Positions 6,206 to 9,031 of a stretch of DNA of 9,031 bases are shown here, piece after piece. Within the stretch, counting starts at the first letter, position 1. Every line of letters starts with the position of its first letter. The notes below the pieces were generated by a model. That model did not search any database. It was not told the origin of the DNA and saw only the letters and a list, made by a program, of their open reading frames with translations. Position numbers and translations under genes: made by a program. Source of the stretch: Methanoregulaceae archaeon. GTDB lineage: Archaea; Halobacteriota; Methanomicrobia; Methanomicrobiales; Methanospirillaceae. Location of the stretch: the NCBI GenBank assembly GCA_028679325.1, contig JAJRBS010000074.1:1-9031 (forward strand). Direction: 5' to 3'.

Positions 6206-7141
6206 TCACGGGAACCGGAGGCTGATGAAATTACCGCTCTTCATGGCGATATTCGCGATGGCCAGGTCCTGGATGGCAAGGCCGGTGGAGTCAAACACGG
6301 TGATCTCCTTTTCTGATCTCCTTCCCTTCCTCCCAAGGACGACATCTCCCAGCGTACCGGATATCTGCTCTTCGGAGAAAAGCCCCGCTTTCAAGGGTAC
6401 GTTTATTTCACCAGAATGAACGGCCTGGTCACGGTCGTCGATAAAAACCTGTGCCCGGGACAGGATGGCAGGATCGAGTTCCTGTTTACCGGGGGCGTCT
6501 GCCCCGATGGCATTGATGTGGGTTCCTTCCCGTATCCATTCGTTCCTGATGATCGGCTCCCGCGAAGGGGTGGTCGTGGTGAGTACATCGCAGTCGCAGA
6601 CCTCCCGGAGCTCCCCCGGACTACAGGTGATTCCCGGGAACTTCGTACAGAATTCCCTGGCATTCTCTTCCTTCCGGCTCCAGACCCGCAGTTCCCGGAT
6701 AGACAGTTCGGCGGCAATCGCACTGACCTGTGCCTGCGCCTGTCTCCCGCTTCCCACCACCCCCAGCACAATCTCCCGTTTCGGTGAGAGATATTTGGCA
6801 GCCACGGCACCGGCAGCACCGGTTCGGAGATCGGTCAGCAGGGTGGCGTTCAGAACCGCCTCCGGGATGCCGGTCTCCGGATTAAGGATGATGGTGAGCG
6901 CCATGACCGTGGGCAGACCCCGGGCAGGATTCTCAGGGTGAACATTCACGATCTTAACCCCCCCGATGGACAACGAGGGGATGTAGGCAGGCATGGTCCG
7001 GAAATCCCCCTGCTCGAACTGGATATACAGTTTCGGAGGCATCTGGACCTTTCCCCGTCCGTGCTCGGCAAAGGCCTCCTCGATGGCAGCATTCACGTCG
7101 TGGACATTCAGTCCGGCCGCAGGATTCGGGTAATAGTGCAT
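6206..7141 (-). CDS. Alanine dehydrogenase, ornithine cyclodeaminase/mu-crystallin family
   Basis: This 311-residue NAD-dependent enzyme most resembles the archaeal alanine dehydrogenase of the AF1665 type, which interconverts alanine with pyruvate plus ammonia. Visible family features are MPPK (34-37) and DFRTMPAY (46-53), which carry the substrate-contacting Lys and Arg; VKIVNVHP (62-69); the TDLRTGAAGAVAAKYLS block (103-119); the Rossmann loop VVGSGRQAQAQ (128-138); and NAIGADAPGKQELD (210-223) with the conserved Asp. GADAPGKQELD fits the alanine dehydrogenase branch slightly better than true ornithine cyclodeaminase, but related imine reductases look alike, so the substrate is not certain. 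The start is fixed at ATG 7141 because an in-frame TGA lies six codons upstream. GGTGAAG lies some 15 bases upstream, rather far for a ribosome site. It is convergent with the tes-like gene and divergent from the RimK-type gene. Confidence 0.88.
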   Translation of the reverse strand: MHYYPNPAAGLNVHDVNAAIEEAFAEHGRGKVQMPPKLYIQFEQGDFRTMPAYIPSLSIGGVKIVNVHPENPARGLPTVMALTIILNPETGIPEAVLNATLLTDLRTGAAGAVAAKYLSPKREIVLGVVGSGRQAQAQVSAIAAELSIRELRVWSRKEENAREFCTKFPGITCSPGELREVCDCDVLTTTTPSREPIIRNEWIREGTHINAIGADAPGKQELDPAILSRAQVFIDDRDQAVHSGEINVPLKAGLFSEEQISGTLGDVVLGRKGRRSEKEITVFDSTGLAIQDLAIANIAMKSGNFISLRFP

Positions 7142-7215
7142 GGATAGACTGGCACTTCACCGGCCAAGAACATGCCCCTTATCTGGTATCCTGTCCTTAC
7201 AAAATTGAGGAATTT
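7142..7215. promoter_or_regulatory. Divergent promoter between alanine dehydrogenase and RimK-type ligase
   Basis: These 74 bases must start both genes. CTTATCTG at about 7178-7185 is a TATA-like candidate for the plus-strand gene, about 25 bases before GAGGAA. AT-rich AAAATTGAGGAATTTTT at 7201-7217 contains a short inverted repeat (AAAATT / AATTTT) overlapping the ribosome site, and could supply a minus-strand promoter element. No experimental start is known. Confidence 0.3.
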
Positions 7216-8019
7216 TTGGCCATGATCCTGATCGTCCCGAAACCTACCGATACTCCCGGCGATAATTCCACGGCCATGGTGGCCAGGGAAATCCAGGCCC
7301 TTGGCGGCCGTTGCCGGTACCTGAATATCGACCTCCTGGACCCCTTCGACAATCCCCCGGAAGGAGAGCTGATATGGGTCTGCGGGTTGAAGCAGGACGA
7401 CCACCAGTTCGAGATTCTCCAGGCTCTCTCCGTCGCAAATACCCTGGTCAACTCGCCGGCTTCGATCTTCACCTGCGCCAGCAAGGTGATGACCAGCGCC
7501 CTCCTGCTCAGGCAGGGAATTCCCACGCCACGGACCCTGTTTACCGGTACTAGGGGTATCGCCGAAAAATTCCTTGCCGGCCAGGGGAAGGTGGTGACCA
7601 AGCCGGTCTATGGCTACGATGGGAACGATATCTACCTTCTCGAGTCGCCTGGCCAGCTCGGAGACCCCCCGTACTATCTCCAGGAATATGTTCCCAATGA
7701 CCGGGACTATCGTATATTTGTTATCGGTGGAGAATCAGTCGGTGCCATCAGGCGGGTGTCAGACACTCTCGCCCACAACATCCACCAGGGTGGACAGGGA
7801 TCTCCCTGTGAAATCGATGATGAGATGAGGAGACTGGCAGGAGCAGCGGCAAGGGCCGTCGGGGTTGACTACGGCGGGGTCGATCTCCTGCCCTGCGGAG
7901 ACGATGGCTATGTCGTTCTCGAGGTCAACGGGACCCCCAACTGGCATTGCATGTCTGCCCCCATCCCCCGCCTGCTCGCACAATACCTGCTCGAAAAGGA
8001 GGGTTCGCTCCGCTCCTGA
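7216..8019 (+). CDS. RimK-type ATP-grasp alpha-L-glutamate ligase (MptN/CofF-like)
   Basis: This 267-residue protein is a RimK-family ATP-grasp ligase, which links an amino acid, usually L-glutamate, to a carboxylate through an acyl phosphate. In methanogens two such enzymes finish cofactors: MptN adds glutamate to tetrahydromethanopterin to form tetrahydrosarcinapterin, and CofF caps coenzyme F420. Visible are LVNSPASIFTCASK (77-90) and GIPTPRT (101-107); VTKPVYGYDGNDI (127-139), with the ATP-binding Lys and glycine loop; LQEYVPNDRDYRIFVIGG (155-172); NIHQGG (188-193); YGGVDLL (219-225); and EVNGTPNW (236-243), the metal-binding Glu and Asn. Start: TTG 7216 has GAGG five bases upstream; ATG 7222, two codons later, has it at eleven bases and is also plausible. 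The substrate cannot be read from sequence; MptN is favoured because MJ0620 (MptN) neighbours MJ0619 in Methanocaldococcus. It is convergent with UPF0058. Confidence 0.85.
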   Translation: MAMILIVPKPTDTPGDNSTAMVAREIQALGGRCRYLNIDLLDPFDNPPEGELIWVCGLKQDDHQFEILQALSVANTLVNSPASIFTCASKVMTSALLLRQGIPTPRTLFTGTRGIAEKFLAGQGKVVTKPVYGYDGNDIYLLESPGQLGDPPYYLQEYVPNDRDYRIFVIGGESVGAIRRVSDTLAHNIHQGGQGSPCEIDDEMRRLAGAAARAVGVDYGGVDLLPCGDDGYVVLEVNGTPNWHCMSAPIPRLLAQYLLEKEGSLRS

Positions 8020-8020
8020 T

Positions 8021-8038
8021 AAAAAATTACCAAAAAAA
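8021..8038 (-). terminator. Double T-run terminator after UPF0058
   Basis: On the minus strand T7 (8032-8038) and T6 (8021-8026) follow the UPF0058 stop by only a few bases. They sit in the 24-base gap between convergent genes. The plus-strand ligase gene has no equivalent T-run here, so its transcript probably runs into UPF0058 antisense. Confidence 0.55.
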
Positions 8039-8043
8039 GGCGT

Positions 8044-8328
8044 TCACTGGATGTATTCCATTTCCTTGAGAGTCTTTGCTGCAAGCTCCCTCATGCGGGC
8101 CGAGATCCGGCCCGAGGCAGAGAACTCGACCTGCTTCATGGCGTTGGCAAGTTCGTTACCCAGCACGAAGATCGCATACTTATGCTCCATTTTGCTCTTG
8201 TGCTGCTGGGCAGGGTTTATTTTCAGGGAATGATATTCAGAGAACTTCAGGTCAGGGTTCGACCCCTCGAAATAGTCCTTGATTTCATACAGCATCTGGT
8301 GGAGAGAGATCAACTCTTCTTTGTGCAC
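8044..8328 (-). CDS. UPF0058 family protein
   Basis: This 94-residue protein matches the archaeal UPF0058 family, small conserved proteins of unknown function. The typical opening HKEELISLHQMLYEIKDYFE (2-21) is present, followed by YHSLKINPAQQHKSKMEHKYAIFVLGNELA (about 47-76), which has the family His-Lys-rich segment and hydrophobic helix. It looks fully alpha-helical, soluble, without cysteine or signal peptide. The start is GTG at 8328, four bases after GGTGA, which settles the start over internal codons. A TATA-like TATTTATTTT lies about 30 bases further up, so it has its own promoter even though it follows dnaG in the same direction after 56 bases. No function can be assigned; the dnaG neighbour is suggestive only. 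Confidence 0.88.
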   Translation of the reverse strand: MHKEELISLHQMLYEIKDYFEGSNPDLKFSEYHSLKINPAQQHKSKMEHKYAIFVLGNELANAMKQVEFSASGRISARMRELAAKTLKEMEYIQ

Positions 8329-8356
8329 CCTTTCACCCAGCTATTCATGATCCCGG

Positions 8357-8366
8357 GAAAATAAAT
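8357..8366 (-). promoter_or_regulatory. TATA-like box for UPF0058
   Basis: The minus strand reads TATTTATTTT in the 56-base gap between dnaG and UPF0058. Its centre is about 33 bases from the GTG at 8328, which predicts a start near 8337 and a leader of some nine bases carrying GGGTGA. The box lies after the dnaG stop, so dnaG read-through is also possible. Confidence 0.5.
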
Positions 8367-8384
8367 AGGTATCCTTCGGGGGAA

Positions 8385-9031
8385 TCAGGAAATTTTAATG
8401 AGCCTGATTGACAAAGGACGTTTAATTATTCCTTTAAATTCACGGGCGGCGATATATTCAATCCCTTTTCCGACCATCAGGTCCAGGATCCGCTGGTTTA
8501 CCTCGCCATCGGTGACAAGCCCTGCCACATCCCCGTCGAGCTGCCCGGCTGCCTGCTCAAGCGCATCCGGGGAAGATTCCAGGATGACCCGGAGATCGGA
8601 TGAGAGGAACCGGGCAGTTTTCTTCCCCCTGACGGCATCGATCTCGTCACCCAGAGTCCTTGGTCTCTCCACCGCTTCAGGACGTTTCCGGAGAGGTCCT
8701 TTCTTCCGTGGGGCAGCCTCGGCCTTCTCCGGTTCCTTCACGAAACCTGCAGCCGGTTGATCCGGGCCTGCCGTTTCCGTGTCATCACCCCCTGGAGACA
8801 GCTGCTCTCGCACGTACTCCACCGGGACCTTGTTCCGCAGGGCCTTGATGATCTCCTTCCGGGCCAGGTCCTCAACGCTCTTCCCCCGGGGAGTGAAAGC
8901 GACGTAATCAACGTCGGCGACCTGGAGCAGTTCCTGCAGGATCAGGTCTCCGCCGCGGTCACCATCCAGAAGCGCCGTAGTGGTCTTCTTTTCGCAGAGA
9001 TCGATGATTGTCCCGGAAATGTTTGTTCCTT
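8385..9031 (-). CDS. dnaG: Archaeal DnaG-like primase, C-terminal part
   Basis: The last 214 residues are visible; the gene enters from the right edge and its start is outside. The visible part opens GTNISGT, which follows the catalytic Glu region of the Toprim domain, and continues with LLDGDRGGDLIL (about 21-32), carrying the metal-binding DxD of Toprim. FTPRGKSVEDLARKEI (about 43-58) is typical of archaeal DnaG. A low-complexity linker rich in Pro, Glu, Lys and Ala spans about residues 78-125 and ends in a basic KKGPLRKRPE stretch. A C-terminal domain follows, with TARFLSSDLRVI and IAAREFKGIIKRPLSIRL. Archaeal DnaG can make primers and also associates with the exosome through its terminal domains, in some species acting in poly(A)-rich RNA decay. 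It differs from bacterial DnaG, which has a zinc-binding N-terminus. It ends at TGA, 56 bases before UPF0058. Confidence 0.93.
   Translation of the reverse strand, partial: GTNISGTIIDLCEKKTTTALLDGDRGGDLILQELLQVADVDYVAFTPRGKSVEDLARKEIIKALRNKVPVEYVREQLSPGGDDTETAGPDQPAAGFVKEPEKAEAAPRKKGPLRKRPEAVERPRTLGDEIDAVRGKKTARFLSSDLRVILESSPDALEQAAGQLDGDVAGLVTDGEVNQRILDLMVGKGIEYIAAREFKGIIKRPLSIRLIKIS

Noticed and set aside
7108..7404. Minus-strand frame upstream of the alanine dehydrogenase gene
   Set aside because: It runs antisense to the RimK-type gene and is out of frame with the dehydrogenase; no motif supports it.

Overview
The window looks like chromosome of a methanogenic archaeon, most likely of the Methanomicrobiales or a close relative. 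The evidence is an archaeal-type DnaG, a CDP-archaeol synthase, a radical SAM protein of the MJ0619/tetraether synthase family, a RimK-type ligase of the kind used in archaeal coenzyme synthesis, a UPF0058 protein and a TiaS-like protein. GC looks close to 58-60% in the coding blocks by eye. TATA-like boxes, T-run terminators and Shine-Dalgarno sites matching GGAGGTGAT also fit an archaeon. The order is inferred from remembered family resemblance, not from a search.

Layout. Positions 1-149 (minus) hold the first 49 codons of a protein that runs off the left edge and carries a calpain-like catalytic cysteine motif. Positions 150-451 are a lower-GC gap with no convincing gene. Positions 452-1147 (plus) encode a free-standing TiaS-like protein. 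Positions 1268-4568 (minus) form a tight cluster, in transcription order carS, pyrE, purD, argF: CDP-archaeol synthesis, UMP synthesis, purine synthesis and arginine synthesis. Diverging from carS is a radical SAM protein (4658-6115, plus) of the Tes/MJ0619 family. Next come an alanine dehydrogenase/ornithine cyclodeaminase-family protein (6206-7141, minus) and, diverging from it, a RimK-type ATP-grasp ligase (7216-8019, plus). The right end has UPF0058 (8044-8328, minus) and the C-terminal half of dnaG (8385 to the edge, minus).

How the genes may work together. carS and the tes-like gene start back to back over one TATA-like element and may form a lipid pair: CarS activates archaeol with CTP, and Tes-family enzymes join archaeol-derived lipids into membrane-spanning tetraethers. 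The carS-pyrE-purD-argF run links CTP-consuming lipid activation to UMP synthesis. OTCase (ArgF) shares carbamoyl phosphate with the pyrimidine pathway. The MJ0619-like gene lies near a RimK-type ligase, as MJ0619 and MJ0620 do in Methanocaldococcus; this keeps a pterin-related role in play.

Most of the window is core metabolism. The points most worth a second look are the calpain-like fragment, the probable non-AUG start of carS, the carS/tes divergent pair, and the solo TiaS-like protein. I see no CRISPR array, insertion sequence, tRNA or rRNA.
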